Assembly (NCBI RefSeq): GCF_035994945.1
Contig: NZ_CP108677.1
Location: forward strand, 1,984,001 to 2,048,000
Length of the DNA: 64,000 nucleotides
Direction: 5' to 3'
From: Streptomyces sp. NBC_01216
GTDB taxonomy: Bacteria > Actinomycetota > Actinomycetes > Streptomycetales > Streptomycetaceae
The notes below the pieces were generated by a model. The model searched no databases, had not been told where the DNA came from, and worked only from the letters and a program-made list of their open reading frames with translations. The translations under genes were made by a program, and so were the position numbers. This document shows, piece after piece, positions 21,259 to 29,872 of this stretch; positions within the stretch are counted from its first letter, which is position 1, and the number at the start of each line of letters is the position of its first letter.

Positions 21259-21644
21259 CGCCTGCCGCCCGCCGAGCCTGAGGAACCGTCGGCGGAACGG
21301 TCGGCGCCCGCGAAGGACTTCCTGATCGCGACCTCGGTCTCGCCCATCTCCTTGGCCACGGTGCGCAGGCTCCCCGTGAGCTGTTCGCACTCGTCCCGTA
21401 CGGCCGAGAGACGTTCCTCCCAGGACGTCAGCACGGCGCGCAGGGACCCGGCGGAGGCGAAGCCGGCGGCTGCCGTCCCGATGCCCTCGTGCCCGGGGCC
21501 GAGCGCCGACCGGCTCGTCTCCGTGCTGGTACGCAGGTCCGCGGCGGTGGCGGAGGCGCTGGTCCAGGGACCGCCGCTGTGCTTGAGCTTGTCGCCGCCA
21601 CCCCCGGCTGTGCCCGGTTCAGGGGCCGTCGAGGCGAGGCTCAT
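21255..21644 (-). CDS. Small helical protein, first gene of the coupled trio (WXG100-like)
   Basis: A 129-residue protein with no signal. A Gly-rich start leads into WTSASATAADLRTSTE and then a helix containing SWEERLSAVRDECEQL, a pattern that recalls WXG100-type helical hairpins although the exact W-x-G is missing. The preferred start is ATG at 21644 with GGAGG seven bases upstream. The frame continues to 21761, and a GTG at 21704 is an alternative. Its stop overlaps the hydrolase start (ATGA). It is probably a partner or chaperone of the hydrolase. Confidence 0.72.
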   Translation of the reverse strand: MSLASTAPEPGTAGGGGDKLKHSGGPWTSASATAADLRTSTETSRSALGPGHEGIGTAAAGFASAGSLRAVLTSWEERLSAVRDECEQLTGSLRTVAKEMGETEVAIRKSFAGADRSADGSSGSAGGRR

Positions 21645-22001
21645 GACGGCCCCTCCCCCGTCGGCCGTGCCGAACAGTTCCTGCCAACGTTCCGAGTACG
21701 ACACCGCTCCCCCGTTCGATCCGCGTTCGTTTCCGCGTTTCGCAAAACTAGCGCAGCGCATGATCGTGTACGCAGTCGGCGAGGGGCTCCGGGCGGAGAA
21801 TTCGCTTCATCCCGTAGCAGGGGCTCCGAGGGGGCGCAAGAGTGCCCGTACGCACCCCGCGGGATCAGCCGGTGGGTCGCGCGGCTCAGACCGCCCTCGA
21901 CTCCGGACAGGCGAGGGCGGTGCGGGCGAGGGCGGTGGTGACGTCGTCGGTGAGGAGCGCGAGCGGCCCCGGCGGACCGCCGGGGCCGGGTCCCGGGGAG
22001 C
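21645..22001. other. Intergenic region upstream of the trio
   Basis: About 357 bases holding the trio's promoter region (less GC-rich near 21730-21800) and the mnmA 3' hairpin. GAGGGCGGT recurs at 21913 and 21928. No gene seen. Confidence 0.5.
21890..21921 (-). terminator. Candidate terminator downstream of mnmA
   Basis: ACCGCCCTCG (21890-21899) pairs with CGAGGGCGGT (21912-21921), 12-base loop, about 80 bases past the mnmA stop. Confidence 0.55.
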
Positions 22002-23132
22002 TCAGGCCGTCGTCGTGGCCGTCGTGTGGCGGGTCGTCGTGGCGATCGTGGCGGAGCCCACCACGCGCGTGCCGTCGTACAGCACGATCGCCTGGCCGGG
22101 CGCCACGCCGCGGACCGGCTCGGCGAAGGCGACCGCCAGCTCACCGCCCCGCAGCGAGGCCGTCACCCCGGTCTCGCCGCCGTGGGCGCGGAGCTGGGCG
22201 GTGTAGTGGCCCTCCCCTTCGGGTGCGGTGCCGCACCAGCGCGGCTTGATCGCGGTGAGCGCGGTGACGTCGAGCGCCTCGGCCGGTCCCACGGTCACCG
22301 TGTTGTTCACCGGCGAGATGTCGAGGACGTAGCGGGGCTTGCCGTCCGCGGCAGGGTGTCCGATCCGCAGGCCCTTGCGCTGGCCGATGGTGAACCCGTA
22401 GGCGCCTTCGTGGCTGCCGACCTTCGTACCGGTCTCGTCGACGATGTCGCCCTCCGCCTTGCCCAGCCGGGAGGCGAGGAAGCCCTGGGTGTCGCCGTCG
22501 GCGATGAAGCAGATGTCGTGGCTGTCGGGCTTCTTCGCGACCGCGAGCCCGCGCCGTTCGGCCTCCGCCCGGATCTCGTCCTTGGTGGTCAGCGTGTCGC
22601 CCAGCGGGAACATGGCGTGCGCCAGCTGCTTCTCGTCGAGCACCCCCAGCACGTACGACTGGTCCTTGGCCATGTCGGAGGCGCGGTGCAGCTCGCGGGT
22701 GCCGTCCTCGCGCGGGACGACCGTCGCGTAGTGGCCGGTGCAGACCGCGTCGAAGCCGAGGGCGAGGGCCTTGTCGAGCAGTGCCGCGAACTTGATCTTC
22801 TCGTTGCAGCGCAGGCACGGGTTGGGAGTGCGGCCCGCCTCGTACTCCGCGACGAAGTCGTCGACCACGTCCTCGCGGAAACGCTCGGCGAGGTCCCAGA
22901 CGTAGAAGGGGATGCCGATGACGTCCGCCGCCCGTCGGGCGTCGCGGGAGTCCTCGATGGTGCAGCAGCCGCGCGCGCCGGTGCGGAAGGACTGCGGGTT
23001 CGCGGAGAGCGCCAGGTGGACCCCGGTCACGTCGTGCCCGGCTTCGGCGGCCCGGGCGGCGGCGACGGCGGAGTCCACGCCGCCCGACATGGCGGCCAGG
23101 ACACGGAGGGGGCGGGAGGGAGTCGTAGTCAT
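22002..23132 (-). CDS. mnmA: tRNA-specific 2-thiouridylase
   Basis: A 376-residue MnmA that thiolates U34 in Lys, Glu and Gln tRNAs. The PP-loop MSGGVDS (residues 15-21) adenylates the base. The catalytic cysteine pair is present in [12 protein letters not shown] and SHDICFI, and the VCTGHYA and [10 protein letters not shown] motifs are intact. The C-terminus ends in a Thr/Arg/His-rich stretch that looks dispensable. The sulfur donor is probably the cysteine desulfurase encoded 700 bases upstream on the same strand, with an amidase gene between them on the opposite strand. Confidence 0.96.
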   Translation of the reverse strand: MTTTPSRPLRVLAAMSGGVDSAVAAARAAEAGHDVTGVHLALSANPQSFRTGARGCCTIEDSRDARRAADVIGIPFYVWDLAERFREDVVDDFVAEYEAGRTPNPCLRCNEKIKFAALLDKALALGFDAVCTGHYATVVPREDGTRELHRASDMAKDQSYVLGVLDEKQLAHAMFPLGDTLTTKDEIRAEAERRGLAVAKKPDSHDICFIADGDTQGFLASRLGKAEGDIVDETGTKVGSHEGAYGFTIGQRKGLRIGHPAADGKPRYVLDISPVNNTVTVGPAEALDVTALTAIKPRWCGTAPEGEGHYTAQLRAHGGETGVTASLRGGELAVAFAEPVRGVAPGQAIVLYDGTRVVGSATIATTTRHTTATTTA

Positions 23133-23193
23133 AGCCCTACCAGGGTACGGGGCGTCGGGAACCGTGGTCGCGTGCGTAAGCGTTGATGATCAC

Positions 23194-23847
23194 ATGGGGA
23201 GAGAGAAAGCCACGAGGGGGGTCGGGCGCCGCGCGGTGCTGCTCGGCGGCGGGGTCGCGGTGGCCGGCACGGCCGTACTGGCCCGGGAGGAGCTGCTCCG
23301 TGCCTGGTGGCGGCTGCCGGGCACGCGGAGGAAGCGGGTGGAGGGCGAGCTGGACTACCGGAGCGCGGAGTGGACGACGGCGGCGCGGGCGAACTGGCGG
23401 CGGGCCGACCGGCCCGACGACTACGTCATCGACCGTGTGGTGATTCACGTCGTCCAGGGCAGCTACGGCAGCGCCCTGAAGGCGTTCAAGAACCCGGGGC
23501 ACGGTGCCGCCACGCACTACGTGGTGCGCAAGGACGGGCATGTGACGCAGATGATCCGCGAGCTCGACGTGGCCTTCCACGCCGGGAACCGCGACGTGAA
23601 CGAGCGGAGCGTCGGCATCGAGCACGAGGGCTTCGTGGACCGGCCCCGGGACTTCACGGCGGCGATGTACGCGGGATCGGCCCGGCTGACCGCGGACATC
23701 TGCTTCCGCTACGAGCTCCCCGTCGACCGGGAGCACATCATCGGGCATGCGGAGGTCGAGGGGACGGACCACACCGACCCCGGTCCGCACTGGGACTGGC
23801 CGCGCTACCTGAAGCTCGTGAAGGCGGAGTCCGCCAGGCTCAGCTGA
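23194..23847 (+). CDS. N-acetylmuramoyl-L-alanine amidase (Amidase_2 / PGRP type)
   Basis: A 217-residue exported peptidoglycan amidase. A twin-arginine-like start ([17 protein letters not shown]) suggests Tat export. The Amidase_2 domain spans about residues 70-210 with zinc-site residues in [19 protein letters not shown] and [10 protein letters not shown], and [11 protein letters not shown] typical of the family. It cleaves the lactoyl-alanine bond in murein. ATG at 23194 lacks a clear ribosome site, so the message may be leaderless or start elsewhere. It sits between the cysteine desulfurase and mnmA genes on the opposite strand, and its last 8 bases overlap the desulfurase 3' end. Confidence 0.9.
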   Translation: MGREKATRGVGRRAVLLGGGVAVAGTAVLAREELLRAWWRLPGTRRKRVEGELDYRSAEWTTAARANWRRADRPDDYVIDRVVIHVVQGSYGSALKAFKNPGHGAATHYVVRKDGHVTQMIRELDVAFHAGNRDVNERSVGIEHEGFVDRPRDFTAAMYAGSARLTADICFRYELPVDREHIIGHAEVEGTDHTDPGPHWDWPRYLKLVKAESARLS

Positions 23848-25003
23848 GGCCGGCGGTGCGGGCCCGTTCGACGGCCGGTCCGATCGCCCCGGCGACCGCC
23901 GCCACGTCCTCCTTGGTGGAGGTGTGGCCGAGGCTGAAGCGCAGGGTGCCGCGGGCCAGGTCCGGGTCGGTGCCGGTGGCGAGGAGCACATGGCTGGGCT
24001 GGGCGATGCCCGCGGTGCAGGCGGAGCCCGTCGAGCACTCGATGCCCTGGGCGTCGAGCAGCAGGAGCAGGGAGTCACCCTCGCAGCCGGGGAAGGTGAA
24101 GTGGGCGTTGGCGGGGAGCCGGTCGACCGGGTCGCCGCCGAGGATCGCGTCCGGGACGGCGGCGAGGACGGCCGCGACCAGGTCGTCGCGCAGGGAGCCG
24201 ATCTCCCGGGCGAAGTCCTCGCGCCGTTCGGCGGCGAGGCCACCGGCGACGGCGAAGGCGGCGACGGCGGGCACGTCGAGGGTGCCGGAGCGCACCCGGC
24301 GCTCCTGCCCGCCGCCGTGCAGGACGGGCACGGGGCTCTGATCGCGGCCGAGCAGCAGCGCGCCGATGCCGTAGGGACCGCCGATCTTGTGGCCGGAGAC
24401 GGTCATGGCGGCGAGCCCGGAGGCCGCGAAGTCGACCGGAATCTGACCGAGGGCCTGCACGGCGTCGGAGTGCAGCGGCACGTCGAACTCGAGCGCGACG
24501 TCCGCGAGTTCCCGGACGGGCATGATCGTGCCGATCTCGTTGTTCGCCCACATCACGGTGGCGAGCGCGACGTTCCCCGGGTCGCGGGCGATGGCCTCGC
24601 GCAGGTCGGCGGGGTGGACCCTGCCGTACCGGTCGACGGGCAGGTACTCGACCGTGGCGCCCTCGTGGGTGGCGAGCCAGTCGACGGCGTCGAGGACCGC
24701 GTGGTGCTCGACGGGGCCGCACAGGACACGGGTGCGACGGGGCTCGGCGGCACGCCGGGCCCAGTACAGACCCTTGACCGCGAGGTTGTCGGCCTCGGTG
24801 CCGCCGGAGGTGAGGACGACCTCGCTGGGCCGGGCGCCGAGTGCCGCGGCGAGTGTCTCCCGGGCCTCCTCGACGGTACGGCGCGCCCGTCGTCCGGCGG
24901 CGTGCAACGAGGAGGCGTTGCCCGTGACGGCGAGGTGGGCGGTCATCGCCTCGATCGCCTCGGGAAGCATGGGCGTGGTGGCCGCGTGGTCGAGGTAAGC
25001 CAT
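23840..25003 (-). CDS. Cysteine desulfurase (IscS/NifS family)
   Basis: A 387-residue PLP enzyme that converts cysteine to alanine plus a protein persulfide. Signatures include YLDHAATTP at the start, the PLP contacts VEHHAVLD and [10 protein letters not shown], the Schiff-base lysine in [11 protein letters not shown], and the persulfide cysteine in [11 protein letters not shown]. Genomic closeness to mnmA suggests it supplies sulfur for tRNA thiolation; iron-sulfur assembly is also possible, though no iscU is beside it. The 3' end overlaps the convergent amidase gene by 8 bases. Confidence 0.95.
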   Translation of the reverse strand: MAYLDHAATTPMLPEAIEAMTAHLAVTGNASSLHAAGRRARRTVEEARETLAAALGARPSEVVLTSGGTEADNLAVKGLYWARRAAEPRRTRVLCGPVEHHAVLDAVDWLATHEGATVEYLPVDRYGRVHPADLREAIARDPGNVALATVMWANNEIGTIMPVRELADVALEFDVPLHSDAVQALGQIPVDFAASGLAAMTVSGHKIGGPYGIGALLLGRDQSPVPVLHGGGQERRVRSGTLDVPAVAAFAVAGGLAAERREDFAREIGSLRDDLVAAVLAAVPDAILGGDPVDRLPANAHFTFPGCEGDSLLLLLDAQGIECSTGSACTAGIAQPSHVLLATGTDPDLARGTLRFSLGHTSTKEDVAAVAGAIGPAVERARTAGLS

Positions 25004-25474
25004 GGTGGGTCGATTCTACGAGGCCGCTGTCGCGCCTCGGGCCCCTGGCCGGTTTGCACCCCCGGCGCACGGCGACCACCCGGGCGGGACGGCCGCGCGC
25101 CCCGCCTCGGGCATGCCTGTGCCGCCGGGACCTCATGGCGAAGCGCCGGGAGCGTCCTGAGGTGTCCGCGCGGACCGTCCTGCGGCGCCGCGCGTCATCG
25201 TCCGGCCGGGGACTCGGCGACGGAGCCCGCCGCCGGGCGCGGGGACAGCGCCCGCGCCAGGGAAGGGGTGCTGAGGGCGAACATCGTCACGCCCAGCGGC
25301 ACATGGGGTGAAGGCAGGTGGGCCGTGCGGCGGGGTCGCCGCCCGCACGGAGCCTGCGGTGATCCGCGGGGAGGCGCACCGGCGCGAGCGGCGACGACCG
25401 TCCGGAGCGGGGCGCCGTTGCCGTTCTCGTTGCCGTTGCCGTTGCCGTTGCCGAGTGAGCGCCCCTCCTGGGGG
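25004..25474. other. Intergenic region with hexamer repeat
   Basis: About 470 bases with no credible gene. It holds the desulfurase promoter near 25010-25030 and a hexanucleotide array at 25417-25452, just past the thioesterase stop. Confidence 0.5.
25417..25452. repeat. Six tandem GTTGCC hexamers
   Basis: Six contiguous hexamers, five GTTGCC and one GTTCTC (second unit). Non-coding, 22 bases beyond the thioesterase stop. Slippage-prone. Confidence 0.85.
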
Positions 25475-26314
25475 CTAAGCGCGCGGCGCGCGGGCCAGCT
25501 GGCGGGACTGGGCCACGAGACGGTCGGCGCTGTCCCAGACCTCCGCGTCCTCCTCCAGGAAGCCGCCCGCGAGGTTCCGGGTGGTGATGGAGACGCGCAG
25601 CGGGCCGGGGGCCGGGCGGCAGCGGATGTGGGTGGTCAGCTCGACCGTGGGGGTCCAGCCCTTGAGGCCGAGTTCGAAGGCGGTCGGCGGCATCGCGTCG
25701 ACGGTCAGCAGCAGCGGCAGCGCGTCGGGCTCGCGGCCGTCGGCGAGGCCGAACCAGCCGCGCATCTCTCCCTTGCCCGAGGGGGCGCCGACGGCCCAGC
25801 CGACGGTGGCCGGGTCGAGCCGGAGGTCGAGCCGGTCGGTGATCGCGGAGGAGCCGGGGATCTCCGGCCGGGGGCCGTCGGAGGCGCCGAAACACTGCTC
25901 GATCGGGGCGATGGCCGGGGGGCCCACCGCGGTGCGGACGTCGTCGGTGAGCGTGTCGAGGTCTCCGTACGAGGCGAGGACGCGGATGCGCTCGACCTCG
26001 GCGCCGTCGGCGTCGTACTGGACGAGCGATGCCTGGCCGGTGGAGAGCGTGCGGCCGGTACGGACCGTCTCCGTGCGGATCACCGCGGGACCCGGGGTGG
26101 ACGGCGTGAGGTAGTGCGCCGAGATCGTGAAGGGGTCCGGGTGCGGGAGGTGCTCCCCGAGTGCCCTGCCGAGCAGGGAGAGCAGATATCCGCCGTTGAC
26201 GGCCGAGATGATCGTCCAGCCGGCGGAGAGGTAGGCGTCGTAGACACCGGGGGTGCGCAGGGTGACGGCGGTGTCGCGGTCGAACTCGCTCGTCGTCTCG
26301 ATGCTCGTGCTCAT
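25475..26314 (-). CDS. Thioesterase family protein (double hot-dog acyl-CoA thioesterase type)
   Basis: A 279-residue protein of the TesB-like double hot-dog group, which hydrolyses acyl-CoA thioesters. The first half shows NGGYLLSLLGRAL (the central helix) and FTISAHYLTPSTPGPA. The second shows GWFGLADGREPD, LLLTVDAMPPTAFELG and the strand pattern TTHIRCRPAPGPL. No signal. The acyl chain cannot be deduced. The stop is followed closely by the hexamer array. It ends a small group with the truncated channel remnant 23 bases upstream. Confidence 0.82.
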   Translation of the reverse strand: MSTSIETTSEFDRDTAVTLRTPGVYDAYLSAGWTIISAVNGGYLLSLLGRALGEHLPHPDPFTISAHYLTPSTPGPAVIRTETVRTGRTLSTGQASLVQYDADGAEVERIRVLASYGDLDTLTDDVRTAVGPPAIAPIEQCFGASDGPRPEIPGSSAITDRLDLRLDPATVGWAVGAPSGKGEMRGWFGLADGREPDALPLLLTVDAMPPTAFELGLKGWTPTVELTTHIRCRPAPGPLRVSITTRNLAGGFLEEDAEVWDSADRLVAQSRQLARAPRA

Positions 26315-26337
26315 GGTCCTGAAGGTACCGCACGAAA

Positions 26338-26631
26338 TTACTGAGCGGTAGCTTTTTCGTCGCTCTCGCGAGCGGAGGACCGGCGGTTCCAGGCTCGGGG
26401 CGCGCGCCAGTGGTAACGCATCGCGAGCAGGCGCAGCAGGAAGGCCACGATCACGGCCGTGCCGCTGGTGAAGGCGTTGAGGACGTCGAAGCGGATGCAG
26501 AGCACGACCATCGTGGCGCCGACCATCGCGGGCACCGCGTAGAGGTCGCGGTCCCAGCGCAGCAGGGAGGGGATCTCGTTGGCGAGCACGTCACGCAGGA
26601 CGCCTCCGCCGGGCGGTGTCCCGGAGCGCAT
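26338..26631 (-). pseudogene. Truncated TRIC / UPF0126 cation channel gene (C-terminal third only)
   Basis: The 97-residue frame matches only the C-terminal repeat of streptomycete TRIC-type channels. It begins exactly at GGGVLRDVLANEIPSLLRWD, continues with YAVPAMVGATMVV and ends with RLLAMRYHWRAPRAWNRR. Full-length relatives are about 210-220 residues with seven membrane helices and two repeats; here the first repeat and the residues before the Gly motif are missing, replaced by GC-rich sequence without homology. An ATG at 26631 with GGGAG seven bases upstream could still express the fragment, but it would hold only two or three helices. I read this as a 5' deletion. Confidence 0.78.
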
Positions 26632-26699
26632 GGGACCGCTCCCGGCCGGAGACCCCGCGGTCCGGGGCCGGGCCACCCGGACGTGGACAGCCGACGGCC

Positions 26700-26733
26700 G
26701 GTCCTCGCGGTGGCGACCGCCACCGCGAGGACC
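26700..26733 (-). terminator. Terminator of the peptide ABC operon
   Basis: Perfect 15-base arms, GGTCCTCGCGGTGGC (26700-26714) and its complement (26719-26733), with a 4-base loop, 47 bases beyond the operon's last stop codon. Confidence 0.9.
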
Positions 26734-26779
26734 TTCGCCCCGGTCGGTGCCGCGACCCGGGGGCACCCCCGGCGCGACT

Positions 26780-27913
26780 CTAGGGCTGCTCGGCGGACTC
26801 CGCGGACCCGGCGGGCTCGACCGCGTCCGCGGGCTCGACCGGGTCCGCGGGCTCGACCGGGTCCGCGGGCTCGACCGGGTCCGCGGGCTCACGCGCCTCC
26901 GGCACCGCGCCCGCCGGCGTCAGCGTCCCCGCCTCGATCTCGGCGGTGAAGTGGCACGCCACCCGGTGGCCGTCGCCCGTGTCCGTCAGCGCGGGGCGCT
27001 CCTCGGAGCAGCGCGGCTGGGCCCACGGGCAGCGGGTGTGGAAGCGGCATCCCGTCGGTGGGGCGGCCGGCGACGGCAGGTCGCCGTGGAGCAGGATGCG
27101 CTCGCGCCGGTCCTCGACCTCGGGGTCCGGCACCGGCACCGCCGACATCAGCGCCCGGGTGTACGGGTGCTTCGGCCCCTCGTAGAGCGAGTCGCTCGGC
27201 GCCTCCTCCACCAGCGAGCCCAGGTACATGACCCCGATGACGTCCGAGATGTGGCGGACGACGGCCAGGTCGTGGGCGATGACGAGATAGGTCAGGCCCA
27301 GCTGCTCCTGGAGTTCCTCCAGGAGGTTGATCACCTGGGCCTGGATCGACACGTCGAGCGCGGAGACGGGCTCGTCGCAGATGATGACGTCCGGCTCCAG
27401 GACCAGCGCCCGTGCGATGCCGATGCGCTGCCGCTGTCCGCCGGAGAACTCGTGCGGGTAGCGGGACAGGGCGTTCGCCGGCAGGCCGACCCGGGTGAGG
27501 ATCTGCTTGATCGTCTCCCGGCGTTCGTCCTGGTTGGCGCCGATGCCGTGGGCAGCCATCCCCTCGCTGAGGATCGACTCGATGTTCTGTCGCGGGTTCA
27601 GGCTGCCCAGGGGGTCCTGGAACACCATCTGGAGGCGGCGGCGGAAGCGGCGCATCTCCTCTTCGGGCAGCTTCGCCAGGTCGGTCCCGTCGAAGACCAC
27701 CTCACCGTCGGTGATGTCGACGAGCCGCAGCACGGCCCGGCCGAGCGTCGTCTTGCCGCAGCCCGACTCGCCGACCAGGCCGTAGGTCTGACCGGCCTCG
27801 ACGCTGAGCGAGACACCGTCGACGGCGTACACGTGCCCGACGGTGCGGTTGACGAGAACGCCCTTCTTGACGGGGAAGTGGACCTTCACACCGTCGAGTT
27901 CGAGCAGGCTCAT
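26780..27913 (-). CDS. Peptide ABC importer ATPase (OppF/DppF type)
   Basis: A 377-residue ATPase subunit of an oligopeptide/dipeptide importer. Walker A GESGCGKTT, signature FSGGQRQRIGIARAL, Walker B VIICDEPVSALDV and the H-loop IAHDLAVV are intact. The C-terminal oligo_HPY domain (GPKHPYTRALMSAVP and CRFHTRCPWAQPRC) carries the cysteines that can bind an iron-sulfur cluster in this family. The last 35 residues are a Pro/Ala/Asp/Val/Glu repeat (EPADPV) encoded by 18-base tandem repeats. ATG at 27913 overlaps the upstream TGA (ATGA). Last gene of the five-gene operon. Confidence 0.95.
   Translation of the reverse strand: MSLLELDGVKVHFPVKKGVLVNRTVGHVYAVDGVSLSVEAGQTYGLVGESGCGKTTLGRAVLRLVDITDGEVVFDGTDLAKLPEEEMRRFRRRLQMVFQDPLGSLNPRQNIESILSEGMAAHGIGANQDERRETIKQILTRVGLPANALSRYPHEFSGGQRQRIGIARALVLEPDVIICDEPVSALDVSIQAQVINLLEELQEQLGLTYLVIAHDLAVVRHISDVIGVMYLGSLVEEAPSDSLYEGPKHPYTRALMSAVPVPDPEVEDRRERILLHGDLPSPAAPPTGCRFHTRCPWAQPRCSEERPALTDTGDGHRVACHFTAEIEAGTLTPAGAVPEAREPADPVEPADPVEPADPVEPADAVEPAGSAESAEQP
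26813..26884. repeat. Four 18-base tandem repeats in the ATPase 3' end
   Basis: Four contiguous copies of GGGCTCGACCGGGTCCGC (first copy with one change), encoding EPADPV units on the minus strand. Copy number is likely variable between strains. Confidence 0.9.
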
Positions 27914-28911
27914 GCCGAGACCTCCGACTTGTCCGACGCGGGAAGGACCGGGTTGACGCAACGCACGTGGTGGCCCTGGGCGCGTGGTTCGGTCAGCTCG
28001 GGTGTGCCGGTGAGGCACTCCATGGTGTAGAGGTCGCAGCGGGGCGCGAAGGCACAGCCGTCGGCCCAGGCGATCTTGTCGTTGATGGATCCCCGGATGG
28101 GGCGGAGCGGCTCGCCGCGGGGCGCGTCGAGTCGGGGGATGGAGCCGAGCAGCCCGTGCGCGTACGGGTGGGTGGGATGCGCGAACAGTTCGCGGCGGGC
28201 CGCCGACTCGACCGCGCGGCCCGCGTACAGCACGTTGACCTCGTCGCACAGCCCGGCGACGACCCCCAGGTCGTGGGTGATCATCAGCAGGGCGGTCCCC
28301 TCCTGGTCGACGAGCTCCTTGAGCAGCTCCAGGATCTGCGCCTGGATCGTCACGTCCAGCGCGGTGGTCGGCTCGTCCGCGATGAGCAGCCGGGGCGCGC
28401 AGGCCACCGCCATGGCGATGAGCGCACGCTGGCGCATCCCGCCGGACAGCTGGTGCGGGTACTCCTTGAGGCGACGGTCGGGGTCGGGGATGCCGACCCG
28501 GTCGAGCAGGTGGGCGGCCTCCTTGCGGGCGGCCTCGCCCTTCATGCCGCGGTGCCGCTTGAGGATCTCGGTGACCTGGATGCCGATCGGGATGACCGGG
28601 TTCAGCGAGGACAGCGGGTCCTGGAAGATCATCGCGAGACGGCTGCCTCGCATGTCCCGCATCTTCTTCTCGCTCAGGGACAGCAGGTCGACACCGTCGA
28701 AGTCGGCGCGACCGCCGATGGTGACGCCCTTGCGCGGGAGCAGGCCCATCAAGGCGAGCGAGGTCACGGACTTGCCGCAGCCCGACTCGCCCACCAGGCC
28801 GACGACCTGGCCCTGGTCGATGTCGAAGGAGACCCCGTCGACCGCGGTGGAAGGCTTGCGGCCGCGTCCGCCGAAGGTGACGGAGAGTTCGTCAACTGAA
28901 AGCAGTGCCAT
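27910..28911 (-). CDS. Peptide ABC importer ATPase (OppD/DppD type)
   Basis: A 333-residue ATPase that pairs with the OppF-type subunit. Walker A GESGCGKSV, signature LSGGMRQRALIAMA, Walker B LLIADEPTTALDV and H-loop ITHDLGVV are complete, followed by the oligo_HPY tail (HPTHPYAHGLLGSIP, then CAFAPRCDLYTMEC). It starts 6 bases after the permease stop, and its TGA overlaps the next ATG. It couples ATP hydrolysis to peptide uptake at the inner membrane face. Confidence 0.95.
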   Translation of the reverse strand: MALLSVDELSVTFGGRGRKPSTAVDGVSFDIDQGQVVGLVGESGCGKSVTSLALMGLLPRKGVTIGGRADFDGVDLLSLSEKKMRDMRGSRLAMIFQDPLSSLNPVIPIGIQVTEILKRHRGMKGEAARKEAAHLLDRVGIPDPDRRLKEYPHQLSGGMRQRALIAMAVACAPRLLIADEPTTALDVTIQAQILELLKELVDQEGTALLMITHDLGVVAGLCDEVNVLYAGRAVESAARRELFAHPTHPYAHGLLGSIPRLDAPRGEPLRPIRGSINDKIAWADGCAFAPRCDLYTMECLTGTPELTEPRAQGHHVRCVNPVLPASDKSEVSA

Positions 28912-28917
28912 GGGACT

Positions 28918-29871
28918 TCAGCCTCGCAGCTTCGGGTCGAGAGCTTCGCGCATGGCCTCGCCGAGAAGGGTGAAGCCGAGAGCGGTGATGACGATCCCGA
29001 CCGCCGGATAGACGGCCATCATCGGCTCGTTGTCGAAGAACCGCTGCGCCTGGGAGAGCATCACGCCCCACTCCGGGATCGCCGGGTCCGGGTTGCCGAG
29101 GCCGAGGTAGGACAGGGCGGCGGCCTCGATGATCGCGGTGGCGAGGCTGAGGGTCGCCTGCACGATGACCGGGCTCAGCGAGTTGGGCAGGATCTGGGTG
29201 ACGACGATCCGCTTCCTGCGAATGCCGAGCGCCTTCGCCGCGAGCACGTAGTCCGTGCCCCCCTGGGAGAGCATCGAGCCGCGCAGGAGCCTGGCGAAGA
29301 TCGGGATCTGCACGACACCGACGGCGATCATCACCGTGGTGAGGGACTGGCCCATCACCGCCGCGATGGAGACCGCGAGGAGCAGCGACGGCAACGACAG
29401 CATGATGTCGATGAAGCGCATGATGACGGTGTCGACCCGCTGGCCCGACCTGCCGCCGAGGGTGGCGGCGGCGCCGGAGAGCATGCCGATCAGGGCGCCG
29501 ACGATCAGGCCGATGAGCATCGACACGACGCCGACGAGCAGGGTCTGGCGGGCGCCGACGAGCATCCGGGAGAAGAGGTCACGGCCGAGGTGGTCGAGAC
29601 CGAACCAGTTCTCGCCGCGCATGCCGACGAACTTGCCCTGGTTGGCGAAGACCTCGCCACGCCAGTCCTGCGCGGTGGGCGAGTAGGGCGCGACCCAGGG
29701 GCCGATGATCGCCACGACGACGAACAGGCCGATGACGATGGCGCCGAGGACGGCCATCTTGTTCGCCTTGAGACGCCGGAACGCCTCGCGCCACAGGCTC
29801 GCTCCGACGGTGGCCTCGTTCTGCTGGGTGAGCTCTGCGAGGCGGTCGATCTTGTCTGTCTTGGTGCTCAC
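28918..29871 (-). CDS. Peptide ABC importer permease (OppC/DppC type)
   Basis: A 317-residue permease: an N-terminal cytoplasmic stretch, a first helix (AVLGAIVIGLFVVVAIIGPW), a periplasmic loop containing the family motif NWFGLDHLGRDLFSRML, then five helices with the coupling EAA loop (VLAAKALGIRRKRIVVTQILPN). GTG at 29871 follows the upstream stop almost directly (29873), so translation is probably coupled. It forms the channel with the DppB-type partner. Confidence 0.94.
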   Translation of the reverse strand: MSTKTDKIDRLAELTQQNEATVGASLWREAFRRLKANKMAVLGAIVIGLFVVVAIIGPWVAPYSPTAQDWRGEVFANQGKFVGMRGENWFGLDHLGRDLFSRMLVGARQTLLVGVVSMLIGLIVGALIGMLSGAAATLGGRSGQRVDTVIMRFIDIMLSLPSLLLAVSIAAVMGQSLTTVMIAVGVVQIPIFARLLRGSMLSQGGTDYVLAAKALGIRRKRIVVTQILPNSLSPVIVQATLSLATAIIEAAALSYLGLGNPDPAIPEWGVMLSQAQRFFDNEPMMAVYPAVGIVITALGFTLLGEAMREALDPKLRG

Positions 29872-29872
29872 G

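Noticed and set aside
25004..25474. Possible small plus-strand gene (about 85 residues)
   Set aside because: No ribosome site, Arg/Gly-rich shadow composition, no recognisable motif.
26813..26884. CRISPR-like array
   Set aside because: Repeats are 18 bases with no spacers and translate as EPADPV in the ATPase frame. It is a coding tandem repeat.
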